DNA of 64,000 nucleotides from Branchiostoma floridae. Its lineage: Eukaryota > Chordata > Leptocardii > Amphioxiformes > Branchiostomatidae. The stretch spans positions 8,846,377-8,910,376 of the forward strand of contig NC_049981.1 in the NCBI RefSeq assembly GCF_000003815.2, given 5' to 3'. The position numbers and the translations under genes were made by a program. The notes below the pieces were generated by a model, which was not told the DNA's origin, did not search any database, and saw only the letters and a program-made list of their open reading frames with translations. Below, one piece after another: positions 40,539-53,900 of this stretch (positions within the stretch are counted from its first letter, which is position 1; each line of letters begins with the position of its first letter).

Positions 40539-42865
40539 GTCGGTGTGCTCGGCCGCCTGCTGATTGACCTACATTGACTGAAATGAGGATTACCTTCTCA
40601 GAGGCTCTTGTCCTCTTGCTCCAAGCGACATGAGTAAGGTAAATCCGCCAGCTTTAAGGTAATAAAACGGCAGGTGGGCTAATACCCACTCACCCACGCA
40701 CAGCACCTCCGCTAGTCTCCCTGTACATCTCCAACACTGATTAACCCATAGATGTATAGCGGGGGTATGTAAGGCCAGGATTGGAGCATTTCTTACTCAC
40801 CATGTGACACAAAGTGCCAGAACATACATCTCTTGTAATACTTTCTTCCTTTGCTCCAGGGCACGTCCCCAGCCTTATAAGATAGCTTCAGTCGTCGGCC
40901 GTCTAAATCAACATCTCAGAAGCATATGGAAATGTGCCGCCACGGTTAGAAAAAAACATATTATAGATGATTTGCATACGTTTGTACGATAAAAAGAAGA
41001 TTTTGGATTCTGTTATGTCCCCCACTACGGCAGCCTACTATGTTTTTTTTCTGCAGGCGAAGCGACAATAAAAAAGACAAATTGATAAGTTATCATGTTG
41101 ATATAAGCTGGCACACATGATGGACACCATGGCACGTGTAGGTCAAATAGGTTCTAGAATAGCAGACTTATTCGGAATCAAAAAGGTATTAGCATGTATT
41201 TGGGCTGGATTTTAATCTGTTTATTTTCATCTGACAATTTAGTATCATGGGTCACTTTAACGTCTTTGTGTCATGTAACAAAACATTAGTGCAGCATTTT
41301 GCATCATGAATCTCATAAGTACTAATAAATGTCTGGAGAAATCAGGCTATATTTTCTTATTTTCATATTATCTTAAGATTCATCCAGACTTCCCTTAGGC
41401 ATTACTTGATAAGATACATGTTGTCACATATCAAAATATACGTTAAGTTCCATGTCTACCTACAGCAAAATGTATACCTATTGAAACCGTACATGTACAT
41501 ATGCAAGGGGTGTTCCAAACCCTCCAGACAAAATCTAAGGTGTGTGAAATTGTTAGTCACAGATCGATGGAGGCGAGATGTTCCCTTTTTTGTAATATTG
41601 TGTCTAGGCTGTATCATTGCCCATTTGCCGATGGACAATGATACAGCCTTGATCCTGGTAATACGGCAGTGCTAGTGAGGAATGCAGCGCACATCTGTTA
41701 GCCTGCAGCAAGTCTGTATGATTGAATCTGTGCTGTTTATGACTTTGACGGATGATTTACCTTTGATCTATATTTTCAACAAAGTCCTACACACGTCAAA
41801 CGAGAGGCCAGAATTACTGCTGAATCATAATTTAGGAGACGCTTGATAGAAACATGTTAGATGGGGAACGTTAAAGAGGACGGGCTAGCAACCTCTCGCT
41901 GTAAAATATCCCTGCTACAGACACAGAGAACTCAACCGCTTTTGAACATTTTAATCTGGGAACCGGTAACTTTACAAACATCTGAAATCCTTAATGTCGA
42001 TAACTTGCCTACAGGTTGTTCTCCTTACCCTCCTGTGTGGCTATCAAAGGTCTAAACTATCGCCAAAAAGTAGTTACTCAAGCAACTGGATATGGTTTTG
42101 GAAACGGTCAGACGTTTCGGATAGAATCCACTATCCTTCGTCAGTAACACTGAAGTGATCTGGAAGAAACTGATCTTTGATACCCTAACTATGAATGAAG
42201 ACAATTTTAGATGCAAACTCAGTTATCGTATATTTAATGCACATTCAAATTGCGTATTTGGCAAAGAAAGAAAGTGTAAAGAGCAAATGTCAAATGGTAC
42301 ATTTTAGATTGCATGTACGCGTTTTCACCGACGAATCATATACCAGTACCTGAGCTCCAAGTCCTTGCCATTCTGTGCTCTCCGTTGTAATTACTAGTGC
42401 CCTACCGCGATTCCATCTTGCTGAAGTACGTCATTTAGGCGAAGAAAAGACGTAACTACCAAACGTTATCTTTCCAGTTGTTAATTTTGTAAATGATGCT
42501 GGGAGCCAATGCACTTAGAGTACGCGACGTGCGCACTGGATTAAGGTCCGCGTTAATTCCCCCATCTACGAGCGAAAAAAGCCAGGCAGTAGCCGATCAT
42601 ATCGTGTGGTGTGTGTTGATGGATGTGTTGGGGTTATTTAGGATTACCAAAAGCATTACTATCACACTCCACCACTGCCTTAACATATACATGGTTGACT
42701 TTAATGGACCCTGAAGGCGAAAGGAATCTGAAGTTATCTAGAAATAGTTCGCGAAACGATTTGGTCTACTCATATGATCCTTAATTATTTTTCATAGGTT
42801 CGTGTTAGTTGCAATGAAGTTGGACGTGTATAATCTGCTGCACAAAAATCTTGCATGAAATAACG
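40539..42865. other. Intergenic stretch upstream of the claudin-like gene
   Basis: Holds a copy of the GGAAACGGTCAGACGTTTC repeat (42073-42180). A small hairpin-like pair also occurs: GGCTGTATCATTGCCCATT and ATGGACAATGATACAGCC at 41608-41649. Otherwise unremarkable. Confidence 0.4.
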
Positions 42866-42869
42866 TTCA

Positions 42870-43000
42870 CCAAAAAGGATATGTTTTCGGTAGCGTTCGT
42901 GTGTCAGTGTCTGTCTGTCAACACGAAAACTAGAGACGGCCTAGATGCAGATGCATAGTTTTGATATCCGATATCAAGAACTTTTCGCACGACAATTGTA
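42870..43000 (+). repeat. Interspersed CTAGCGGC / TATGCAAAT repeat family, copy f (5' end only)
   Basis: CACCAAAAAGGATATGTTTTCGGTAGCGTTCGTGTGTC and TGTCTGTCAACACGA match the start of copy e; the rest is missing. Confidence 0.55.
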
Positions 43001-43490
43001 CATGGTACAATGTATGGCAACAGCTATTACACAAAGTACAAATAGAGGTGTAGAATAAAGTTTAACATCCTATAGTTAACACAACAACAAGGGCTAACAT
43101 AATTCTGTGATATAGTGTTGCTATGTAGTAGACTAATCATTAGTTTCAGTATTCTTTCTAATAACAAAGCAATATATTTGACTATTTTTGCACTGTGGGA
43201 GCTGTGACATCTTAAGATATATACAAATCTTTTTGTAGCATCGAGTCTCTTGAAAACTATTGTACTTGATTCGAGACATGTGAATAACTAATTACGTAAA
43301 ATAGCATATCTATAACATTCCATTATAAAGTGAAATTCATCTTTAATATGCTTTGGACAGAATGGACAGAACCTTTGGTCAGGCGATATAATGTAGTATT
43401 CTTAAATGAGTTTACTTATTGCTTTGCGAGTTTCAAAGTTATTTATATAATAAAGGTATGTTTCTTGCTCATAACATCCCTGACCCTTAG

Positions 43491-43590
43491 GAGGTTGATC
43501 GAGGAGGAGGATTGTCTCCAAGAAAGGGACCTCCTGTCTGTCATGCACGACAGAGTCATCTTGAGGGACTTCATAGTGTCACCAGATGTA
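43491..43590 (+). CDS. Candidate short exon-like coding stretch (low confidence)
   Basis: After TCCCTGACCCTTAG the frame reads RLIEEEDCLQERDLLSVMHD and RVILRDFIVSPD. Composition is protein-like and unlike the AT-rich flanks, but there is no consensus donor at the end and no family is recognised. Confidence 0.2.
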
Positions 43591-43639
43591 TGACTGAACT
43601 GAAACTGATTTGTTAAGAAAAGACAGTTTTAAATTATTT

Positions 43640-43905
43640 TTGATAGAGCTAAACCCCTCATGTATGTATTTTTCTTGCATATATCTTGTAGTGGGTAGGG
43701 CCTGAAATACCTGGAAATGGCAAGACCTTATTTGGTACTGCAGCGGAAACTTCTGATTTTTATATCTTATGTTCTGAACATACTATGATTATGATTTTTG
43801 AGTGGCAGATAGATGAGATGGAGAGTAAGTGGATGTAGGTTTCCCACCTCTAAAGTATATTTTTTACTGCAGGGGCCGATTTTGTTTAAAACCTTGAAAG
43901 AGTAT
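43640..43905 (+). repeat. Interspersed CTAGCGGC / TATGCAAAT repeat family, copy g
   Basis: Contains GGGTAGGGCCTGAAATACCTGG, TACTGCAGCGGAAACTTC, TCTGAACATACTATGATTATG and ACTGCAGGGGCCGATTTTGTTT in family order. Confidence 0.6.
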
Positions 43906-46900
43906 CTCAACGGGATGGCGGATCTTCATGGTCTTGAAGAGACATGTAACGTTAAGCTGCGCATATTTATTTTCACTCCGCTTACCGTAGGTACGCTAGG
44001 GAGTGAAACTATTATGTTCGTAATGTTTCTTCTTTCTTTCTTTCTCCTGTCGCGATCTTTAAAGTGATTCCTCTTCGTCGTTCCTGAACCAAATGACTTG
44101 AAATTTGGCACAAACGTAGAGTGTGCTAATACCCAGACCCGTCTTTTTATGTTGTTTTTTTTATAGCTACGTTTAAAATGATTTTATGGATGTTTTTAGG
44201 TGGTGTTCTGACCGAACTGTATAATTGTGCCTCCCGTGCTCAGGTATTAAGCTCTAAAACTACAATACATTAAGATTTACAAAACAGACTTGGTGTAAAT
44301 AAATATACAGTGACTAATTAGCTTTGTTCATCAATACATATGTATTAGCTAATCATAAGTATAAAAACAGTATGTGATCCTTCTTGTCTGAATACAATGT
44401 ACATAACTTTATATGTATTTGTTCTGATAATGTCATTGCAGTGGCACAGTGCAGCCATGCTATCCAATTGGGTTTTACAAACATACACTTCACTGAAAAC
44501 GGCTGAGTAGGACAGTTCTGATAAGCATATTTTGGTAAAGAGATTTTGTTTAGCAATATCTGTTTGTATGATGATTGATAATACTTGTGACAATCTTGAA
44601 TAAGTACAGCAACTGCCCTTGTCTTCTTCTTCTTTTGTACTGCCAAGCCTCTAATTTTAGAGATCAACGGCAGATTGCCCATGAGTTATTTACAACGCAA
44701 GTGCCCAGTACAAATAGACAAGGGAAAATAAAGGAAAAACGCTAAGGGAAATGAAAACAAACTGATTTTGTGTGTGCAAAGGACAGGACAAGTGAGTTAA
44801 GTGATTTAATAGAACATATATTTACATATATACAAGACGTGTGGGGGTGGCTCAATGCAGCAGGGTCCTGCCCAGCTAAGTTTTGAACTGGGAGAGAGAC
44901 TCCGCCTCCGTCACACCAGGCTCAAGTCCATTCTACTCTCTGATGGTCCGAGGCAAGAACGAGAGCCATGCCTTGTGTACATAAGCAGGAAAACCACGCT
45001 ATTGTCTGCTGTGGGTATGTAATACCAAAGTTTAGGGTCTCATAACGTGTTCAATCGGTAGAGGAAAATACGACACAATTTACGTTTTTGAAATAAAAAC
45101 TTTCTTTCTTGAAGAACAACGGTGTCTTCTTTGTAAATGTGTGAATCACTAGCATACAGTGTGCGTGTTGTAATCAAGAAATAAAAGTGTGATTACTGTA
45201 TGGTACTAGTATGAAAGAACCGTAGTTCCGAGTCATTCGCAAATGGGATCTCGTTTCAAATTCAATTTTGGAACAGTCTATTTTTGCAAGGAGGAGCGGA
45301 GTGAAAATAGCTGAATTTGCTCCTAAGCATTGTTCACATTGGGGTAATGTTTTTGTCAGGGTCTGTGTGTTCTCAAAGATTAATCATTTTCTATATCTTA
45401 GCATGTCAGTAGTTATGGAGTTCTGAGGACGCACGACCATTTTTGGCACCGTGGTGTGTTGCAGCCATTAGAAGAGTTGATGGTCGCCTACAGCCTGGAG
45501 CTGATTAGATACTCTCCAAGCAGATTCGGCCACTGCCTTAGTTGCTGTCAAGTGTTAAGATAAACAGTTACCTGGACATAAATGGAAACATGTTGGAAAA
45601 AGTGTACTATTACTGGTAAAGAAAGTGTCAAACACCTTATCCCACACTTTATTATTTCACGAAGGTTTGTGTCCTACGGACTCTTTTTTGCTCACCATTG
45701 TAAAGACGTCACCTCACTACCTGACGACGATATCCGTTTCAGGTGAACTGAGTGTGCTTGTATTTATTACATTTTGTAGAATGTCCTATTTGGTTTGGAA
45801 TCAATCTTTTTTTTAGTTTTGAATCTAACGCCATCCGTCATGAACCGTCTGTCCATTAACACCTATTCTATGTAATGATATGTAACGGTGGTGTAATGAT
45901 GTATATGTAAAGGTGATCTCCAGGGGGGGGTTCGTTGGTGGTTGTTGGTATGGTAATGAGAAGTCGGTTGGTCTATTCAACACGAACTGTATAGCTATCT
46001 AATTTTACTGTACAAATTCTGTATGTTAAGATTCTACAGTACAATTCATAATGTTCATTAGAGATAATCAACAAGCCTTGTCTTCACATGTAGCAGGCAA
46101 CGGTTCTTCAAGTAACTCTTAAAACCCTCTCCAACAAGATTTCTTCAGTGTCACTGACGAAAACTAGTGGATGCTAGTTGAAACGTATAACCGTTTCCAA
46201 AATCAGTTGCTTGAGTGACTGTCTTTTCGGCGTAACTCTTGCCAATACCATACCTTTAGCAAGACAGAGGATGACTCATTTTATTGTGGATTCTATACTT
46301 TATACCAAGTCAAGTCAAGTCATACACCGACGAGAGAAATGCCCCCTTTGATTGTATATAATCGTATTACATGTATTATTCAAATAAAAAAATCACATTC
46401 CTCATGCAAGTGGATAAATGAAATTTTCTGATTTCATCTTTTCATGTTTACAACTGTCTTTCAAGACGCGAGACGGATTTGAAAGTTGAACCTGTCGTAC
46501 TACTATACTAGCATGCATTAGTATGAAACCATTGTCTTATTTCAAAATGCGTGCCTTATCGCTACGACCTGTACTTAACGTTAAATGATAACTGTACAAT
46601 AAAGGTCTTTTATTAATCCTTTGAGCCCGATTTCTTGTCACATTTTGCCATTGCCTTTGCATCAGCTACGTGAATACCATCCATAACGTCTCAACTACTG
46701 AGCCGGGGCATCGGGAAGTCTATGTGTAGGACCCATCAGTCATGTATCCTTGTCTAACGCCGCAGGCATGCTTTCTCTCATCTGCGGTGTCACCCGTGTG
46801 GCATCATGAACACTGTTTCCAACATTGTCCAACAGGACATGTTAAAGGCTATGGCTGGTAGTGAGTTGGGGAAAAGTCGGCTGTGGTTGGCTGGTTGTCG

Positions 46901-47264
46901 GCGAGGTTGGCTGGTTATCAGCTGTGGACGGAAGGTCTGGAATGGGTTGGCTGGGACAGACTGATGGTTGGCTGGTGGTTAGAAGTAAGTCAGCAGTTAG
47001 ATTTGACTTCCAACCACACCATAACAACTGGTGAATTACTCCCAACGTTTTCCCAACCTTCTCATGACTTGTCAAAAACCTTAGACGAATCTTTGCTGAC
47101 TCATTCTCAACCAAGTGCTTTTTTGTGAGGGAAATATGGTTAACTTTCTCTCACCCACATACACCAGACAGTAAGGTGCTATTTCCTCTTCTCATGTTCT
47201 TCTCACAACGATGCACCAACTCTGAAAAAAAAGTTATATATGTGATTGGTATGAAATTCCTGCC
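43906..47264. other. Intergenic stretch downstream of the ANTXR gene
   Basis: 46130-46235 is an inverted copy of the GGAAACGGTCAGACGTTTC repeat. 46860-47000 is a run of GGTTGGCTGG-like units whose minus strand opens a Ser/Thr/Pro/Gln frame. 44850-45250 looks like an old dispersed element. The ANTXR 3' end (stop, UTR) may lie here but was not identified. Confidence 0.35.
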
Positions 47265-47269
47265 ATTTA

Positions 47270-47470
47270 GCAGAATTGAAATATGAGTTACATACGATAA
47301 TTTACATACCATTACGTCGGTCTTTACCAAAGTCTACCATTCATTTTTGCCTCGTCAGTTTCAAATTCTGTAACTAAAAAGCCCCTGCGATTTACAAAAA
47401 AAGCTAGAGGGCCCAAACTTAAGTCACTTTTTCGACCAAAAGAGCCATCTACTTATCTCTTGGTAATTAA
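47270..47470 (-). repeat. Interspersed CTAGCGGC / TATGCAAAT repeat family, copy h
   Basis: Inverted fragment with CATACCATTACGTCGGTC, CTGCGATTTACAAAAAAAGCTAGAGGGCCCAAACTTAAGTCACTT, as in the left part of copy b. Confidence 0.5.
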
Positions 47471-47564
47471 ATTGGCACATTGCAAACAGCTAAGGTGTAC
47501 ATGTATAATGCATGAGGTATTCTGGGCATACTCGATAGAATAAGGAAGGGAAAACATGTAGCAC

Positions 47565-47645
47565 CTTGTCTCCTGGCCTCGGTCTCATGATGTCAACTCT
47601 GTGGTACTGCTTTAGTAGATAGTCGCGACATGTTCGTAGTTTCCC
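47565..47645 (-). CDS. ANTXR homologue exon: conserved cytosolic VxxMRPxPGD block
   Basis: Encodes [20 protein letters not shown] then RPRPGDK. It matches the K-G-K-L..V..MRP.PGD region of the family. The acceptor is TTGTCCAG and the donor is GTGCTA. The following GRCINF-like exon of vertebrates was not located. Confidence 0.9.
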
Positions 47646-47852
47646 CTGGACAACACAGAACATCAGTCATAACAATTACCAGAAGAGATAGCCAATGCAG
47701 ATATGAAAGGTCGTCTTTTCCCATTTACGCTAAATTTATACAAAGGACCAATCAACAACACCACGTATAATAGCAAATGAACTTCGTGCAACTAACCTTG
47801 AAAATCGATTCTCTTCTTTAGACAATTTATTTAAAAGTGTGCATAAAACATT

Positions 47853-47906
<54 letters not shown>

Positions 47907-50900
47907 GAGAAAGAAAGAAAGCCCCAATAGTACTTAGACTCAAGAACAAACGATGTTGCATACCATGATAGTTTCCCACAATGTGGGGGACTTGGGCATT
48001 GGCTCTTGTGGGATTTCAATCTTAGAGTCTTTTGGTCGATCAAGCTTAGCTCCTGCCTCAGTTGATCCCAGTCCTCCCCATTCTACCTGCAATGAGAACA
48101 TTGTTGATAAAATTCTAAAAAATGTGTAACCGCATCCCTAGGCAGGGCCCTCGGGTATAACATCAGGGCAATTTTGCAATTCCAGGTTGGTCTCGCTTCG
48201 GCACACATTTTCAGCCAGGTACACCGGGTTATCACAATCTACTCTTTTCGATGAGTGTGTTGGGTTCTTGAGAAGGTTTGGCGCTTGAGGCTTACGGCTA
48301 AGCTCCCCCGAACACGAGGCCGCCGGCTTTACGTCACCATCCGAAAGGACAATGGTGATCTCATTACAACGTGCCCATCAAGGACCGAACCCAGGCCCAC
48401 GGATCCGCGGAACTCGATCCAGATGGCCAGGCATTTGGGTTGCGTTACCGCTTGCGCCACGTGGGCATGTACAAGTTGACAGTAAACATGTTATTTTCCT
48501 AGTCCATCTCATATGTTAAAGTGTAACCAACAGTTATTACTAAATCGTCTGCTCTTATATTGGGAGTTGCTAGCCTTACCTCTTTAACGTGCTGGAGACA
48601 CCTCTCGAACGCGTGACCCCCATTTTGTATATCATTTTAAAAAGAAGGCAATTGTTAAATACGTCCCATGAATACTTTGTTTTCTCTTCTTTAACCTCAT
48701 TGGATTTCACACTTAGGGTATTCCTTTTAATGAGACTTAAAGGCAGCTCCAATCTGGTTTCCTAAAGTCGACAATGAGCCGTAAAAGCTAATAAGTAATG
48801 GCAGTGTGCCTGCATTGACCTTACTCAACCTTTATATACTAGTAGTATTTCGGGTATCATTATAGTCCTTACAGCAGACCGTAGAATCCCTCAGGCTGGG
48901 TGCTCATCGTAGCGTTCTGTGGGGTTCACATCTGCAGTGAATATCAATGACGAGTCTGGCTAGATAGAGGTGATTTGACATAGCCTTCACACAGAATTCC
49001 TACAAACGACCTTTGCTTTCAACTTTTCCTTTACATGTCCAGATGATGTACTGGAAAGGTCATCTCGAATCTACTTAAGGTGACCATCGGTCATCTTCCC
49101 TGTATTACCTTTTATTCAGTATGCGGTTTGATTTCAACTGCTTTCTTGATGATTTATGTATTTCAAGTCTGGACTTAACTCCATATCACATTATCTCCTT
49201 GCCATTCACGGGGTTTCTTTGAAGTAAAATCCAAGAGCATAAACAAGAAATATCTCAGTAATTCTGGCAATAACTGATGCCAGATTTAGAAAGAAAGGTC
49301 CCCTTGTCAATGTCAATGATATTTTGCGACGTACCTGCATCCGGGACATCCCTCCAGCGCCTCTACCTCCGTAGTAGGAAGCACTAACCTTGGGCCATTT
49401 GGGTTTCGGCTCTTCCTGTGCATGAACAGATACAAAACCAATATGATAACATTTTTCACACAGAATGTTTTGAACAACGTCTGGAGATCATAACGTCAGT
49501 CTTAGCAAATGAGTACACAGACAAGTGGACGATGAAATAATAGATCAAACTTTATACTCAGGATACGAGGGAAATATTTTTTAAAGTATAGAGAGTCAAT
49601 GACAGGGAATGAATTGAGACCTCGTCTGCGTCTTCTTCTTTCTCACTGATGGCCTAAAACACAAGTAAGAATATGCACAATTTAGTATGGTGAGTTTTAT
49701 TTGCATGTTGATTGCAACAAGAAACAGTATATAGAAAAACGTATACACACAGTACAAGATAACAATCGTGACATGTGACTATTCCAATAATATCTGCCAC
49801 GAACTACAATCTAAGCTTTTGGGGATTGGCTTCCTTGTGGGAAACAATGGAAAACAAAGCGTCCCACTTTTCTATAATGAGCGACTTTGGGGAAGGGTTA
49901 GTGGGATATTGTTTTCTTTTCGTCAGTTTCAAACGTTTGGAAATTGTCGTGGGGTTTGGAGGCCTATTCAAAAGCTCATTTCTTGCATGATCGTTCAAGT
50001 GACAGTTAGCAATAAAATGCGTTTTGTCTCCCGCAGCTGTCTTTCTGCAATAGATAATTCATAGCGCCCTTCCGCAATCTCAAAAGAATCACCGCTGGTT
50101 CTAATTTCAATTTCTACAGTATACTGGCTTTCTATACTAAAACTTGCTCCCAGTGCTGGGGTTCCCTGACACCTTTGAAACAAAGGGTACTACTTTGATA
50201 TTGCTTATTTAAGTTAGGCAACAAAACAATAAACACTTTTTCATTAAACTTTTGTATTCTTCTTTCATACCCTACTTTTCAAGTGTGAATTTCTTTACTA
50301 TAATCTATCTAAAGACCTCTGACATCATTTCCTTGCCCATGTGAGAAAAATTCATACAGGTATTGCTACGGGTGACTTAATGGTTGGACATTGTCCTTGG
50401 TGCTAAACTGGTTTTTCTTGCTAATCACTATCCCTTCAGTGTCGAATAAACTTCATTCTGACACTGTCTGGCAAGTGGAATATAGGCTCGCTGTACCATG
50501 AATTAAACTTACAGTCTCTACTTTGCTTAAGAGTCTAAGTTAACTTATCTGCACTCATTCTAATGATTATGAAGTCATAAAAAGCAACAAAAGTAGATTA
50601 GTCCACAATATGTCACAATCATCTCTACAGCACCAGTAAAAAAAACTTTTGACATCAGTACAAAGTTAGGGACTGTACGATATTTATCAGAGGGAGTGGG
50701 CTGGTGCGCTAGGGGGGGGGGGGGGGGGGGTTAATTTTAATTTTTTTGAGGGGGGGGGAGGGCCATGTTAATTTTTTCTTAAAAAGGGGGGAAGGCCATG
50801 TTAATTTTTTTGAAAGAATTGTTTATACTATTTTTTGTTTTGATATCTTCACATGGCCCTAAAACTAATAAGCCTTCTGAATAGCCAAAAATGCAAGAGC

Positions 50901-53900
50901 TTCCGGAGGGCTTCGCCCCCCTAGGCCCCCCCAAAGTGGCGCTGCCCTGGACCAGCGTTCCCGCCAGGCATACGTCATTCCGTCTACGGACTTATTTTTT
51001 TCTGGAAAGACGCACTCGGCTCGGCTGAGTTTCCCTAAATATTTAAGTTACAAAAGCGGTGCACGGTAAATATGTGAAGAATCCAAAACTATACACTTTA
51101 TTTTTTATTTAAAACATTTCTTTTGTTTCAAAAGGACAAAATTTGCGGCAGAAAAGGGGCCGCAATATTGTTGTCAAGCGTCGATCGAGTCGGCTGTGCA
51201 CTGGCATTGGCGTCCGTAGCACATGGCGCGGCACGCCCCCCTCCCCAGACGGACTGTCGATCGCAGCGCCCAGCACGTCTTTTCTGGCTACTCCTTCAAG
51301 GCTGCACCGGCACTGGGCCCTATTGAAAACCAGTGTACTAGCACTGAATAGGCTACCCAGGCTTTATTCAATGCCGGAAAAAAATTGGCAGGATTTTTCC
51401 ATGGGCTGACGAACTCACTGGCTAGAGCCCTGTTTGGAAGCATCAAAAACCCAAAATTTTCATATAGACATGACTGGACAAATAATACCCGGGCCAGATC
51501 ACGGACTGCTGATCCCCGAGCTTATAGTTATAACGTATTTTTGGGGAGAGGGCGGACGTCGATTACTGAAAAACGGGAGTAAAAAAGGCAACCGGCATCC
51601 AATCTCAAGGGCATAATTTTCCTCTCAAATTGCAGGAAATTCTGTTTTAGAGGGTTTGAAAATCCAAATTTTCCCGGGGGGGCATGCCCCCGGACCCCTG
51701 CCCCGACGCTGTGAAAAAATCCTGGCGAGAACACTGGCGCCCTTGTGCCCTGACGTCTATATTAAGATTATTTTATCGGTTGTTTTTCTACCCGTTTAAT
51801 TATGCCTGTCGGGGGAGAGGGCCATGTTGATTTTTTTAGGTGGAGGGGGAGGGTCACGTTAAATTTTTTTGAGATGGGGGGGAGGGCCATCAAAAAATTT
51901 TTTTATCAGACTTCCAATGCACCAGCCCGATAAATATCGTACGGTCCCTTATTGAGGAGTCTTGGAGACATGACAACGATACAAAGGAGGTAAGAAAAAT
52001 TAATTGCTACAGGTAAGGTAATAATTGGACATTGTCCTTGGTGCTGAATGGAGTATAATCACCATTCTTGTTGTATTGAATAAACTTGTTTCTGACACTG
52101 TCTGGCAAGTCGAATATAAGCTTGCTGTACATCAAAATAAAGCTTACAGTCACTATTTTGCTTGAGAGTCTATGTTAAGTTGTTTCCACTCATTCTATTG
52201 ATCATTAAGTCATAAAAATCAATAAAAGGTAGATTTTGTCCATAATCTCTCATACTAAGCTCTACAGTACTAGTAAGATAACATGTGATTACAGTACAAA
52301 GTTCCTGAGGAGTCCTGAGGACATGACAACGATAAAAACGAGGTAAGAAAATAGATTCCCTCTTCTTGATGGGCCTACGTCATCACTCTGACTTGTTCAG
52401 GGGTCCCGGCGGGGTCAGCGCCCGACCTCGCACAACTGCCCCCCTCCCCTCGGCCCCGACTGCATCCCCGACCCGGTTCCTGGCCTCCTCGGTCTTGAAC
52501 ACGGCCTCTCGCCCGACCACAGCCATGCCGGCCACGGTCACAATCTGTTCCATCCGCCCCACGATTTGCTTTAGCACTATCGCAGCCCCATGCATCGCGA
52601 AGCACGCCAAACTTGGTCAGATGTCGTCGTCTCAGCTACTCCGCTGCTTTCTGTATCTGTATGTGTATCTATATAGCCGGTAAAACCGCCCTTCGGCGTA
52701 ACACACCAGCTTCGCAGGCACGCGGCACGGCAGCAGCTGGTTATATTACACTGTCACACCTTCCTTTCTTTATCTATTTATTAATCTATCTGCGAGCGTT
52801 CTTGAAAGCTATGAAGAGAAGATGCCCCTACGGTGCTTGGTGATAACGAATTCCACTCAACGATATTTCTGGGAAAATACAAATTTTGGAACACATCAAT
52901 CCTAGGTTGGTAACTCTGATACTTGAAGTCATGGCTGTTTCTTGTTCTTTTTGGCGACGCCTTATGCCAAAACAGCAAGACAAAAAACTTCCTCGTGTGT
53001 AGCAGACGAAATGGCGCTCATGAATATATATATATATATATATAATTTAATTAATTAACCTTGCGAGAGCTTATGGGATGACATACTTCCGGTTGCGTAA
53101 CAGTTCGTTGACCCCTGACCCGTAACACCCGACACCTAGTTGCGTTCCCGCGAGTATCGCACGCGAGTGTTACGTACGTATCCTAAGCATCCCCCTCAAA
53201 CTACAATAGTGCAACAACACAATTGTAGCTCGCCGCAGGACTAGGAGATTAAGAGAGATTGTAGCTTAAGAAAGACAGTGGACTGCCTGTTTTTTAAACT
53301 GATGCGGTTTTAGACCTATGATGGAGGTACTTGATGCATGAAGACACACGATGGGATTAGGAGGGAAAGAACCCAAATATGCATACACTTTCTTCTTAGT
53401 TATATTTTGTCATAACAGATGTAAATGGAACGGTTGAACTCACGACGTAACAGCAAAGCAGCTGCCAGAACCACCAGAGCAGCAGCAGCGCCAGCAGCAG
53501 CAGCAGGAAGAACAATGGCAGTACGATCGCCGCCACGTCTGTCTGTGGAAATACAGTACATCACATTCATTTCTGACTATTCATGAGTCCTAGGGGTGGC
53601 GCAGGTACAGAAAAGTCGGGTACAGGTTCTATTCGGGTCCAGACTTGGACCTGGACTTGACTGTCCATGAAAAATTGTGAGTGGTTGATACTCAAAACAA
53701 TGGTCCGTTTCGCTACAACGTGAGGAATCTGTCTGGTGGAGTATCCGACTCATACTGACATTTCGAAATCGTATATTCATATACACAAACAACGCTAACT
53801 ACCTCTGCAAGTTTGTAGAAACTTGGTAGAAATGACTATAAACTCTAATCTACATCGCTCTTGCTATTGTATTGGACCAGAAAGCCTCCCAACGTGTGGA

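Noticed and set aside
46842-47114. Ser/Thr/Pro/Gln-rich minus-strand frame as the Pro-rich C-terminus of the ANTXR homologue
   Set aside because: It is built from GGTTGGCTGG-like repeats, has no phase-0 acceptor in the right place that I can defend, and lacks the conserved segment expected right after the MRPxPGD block.
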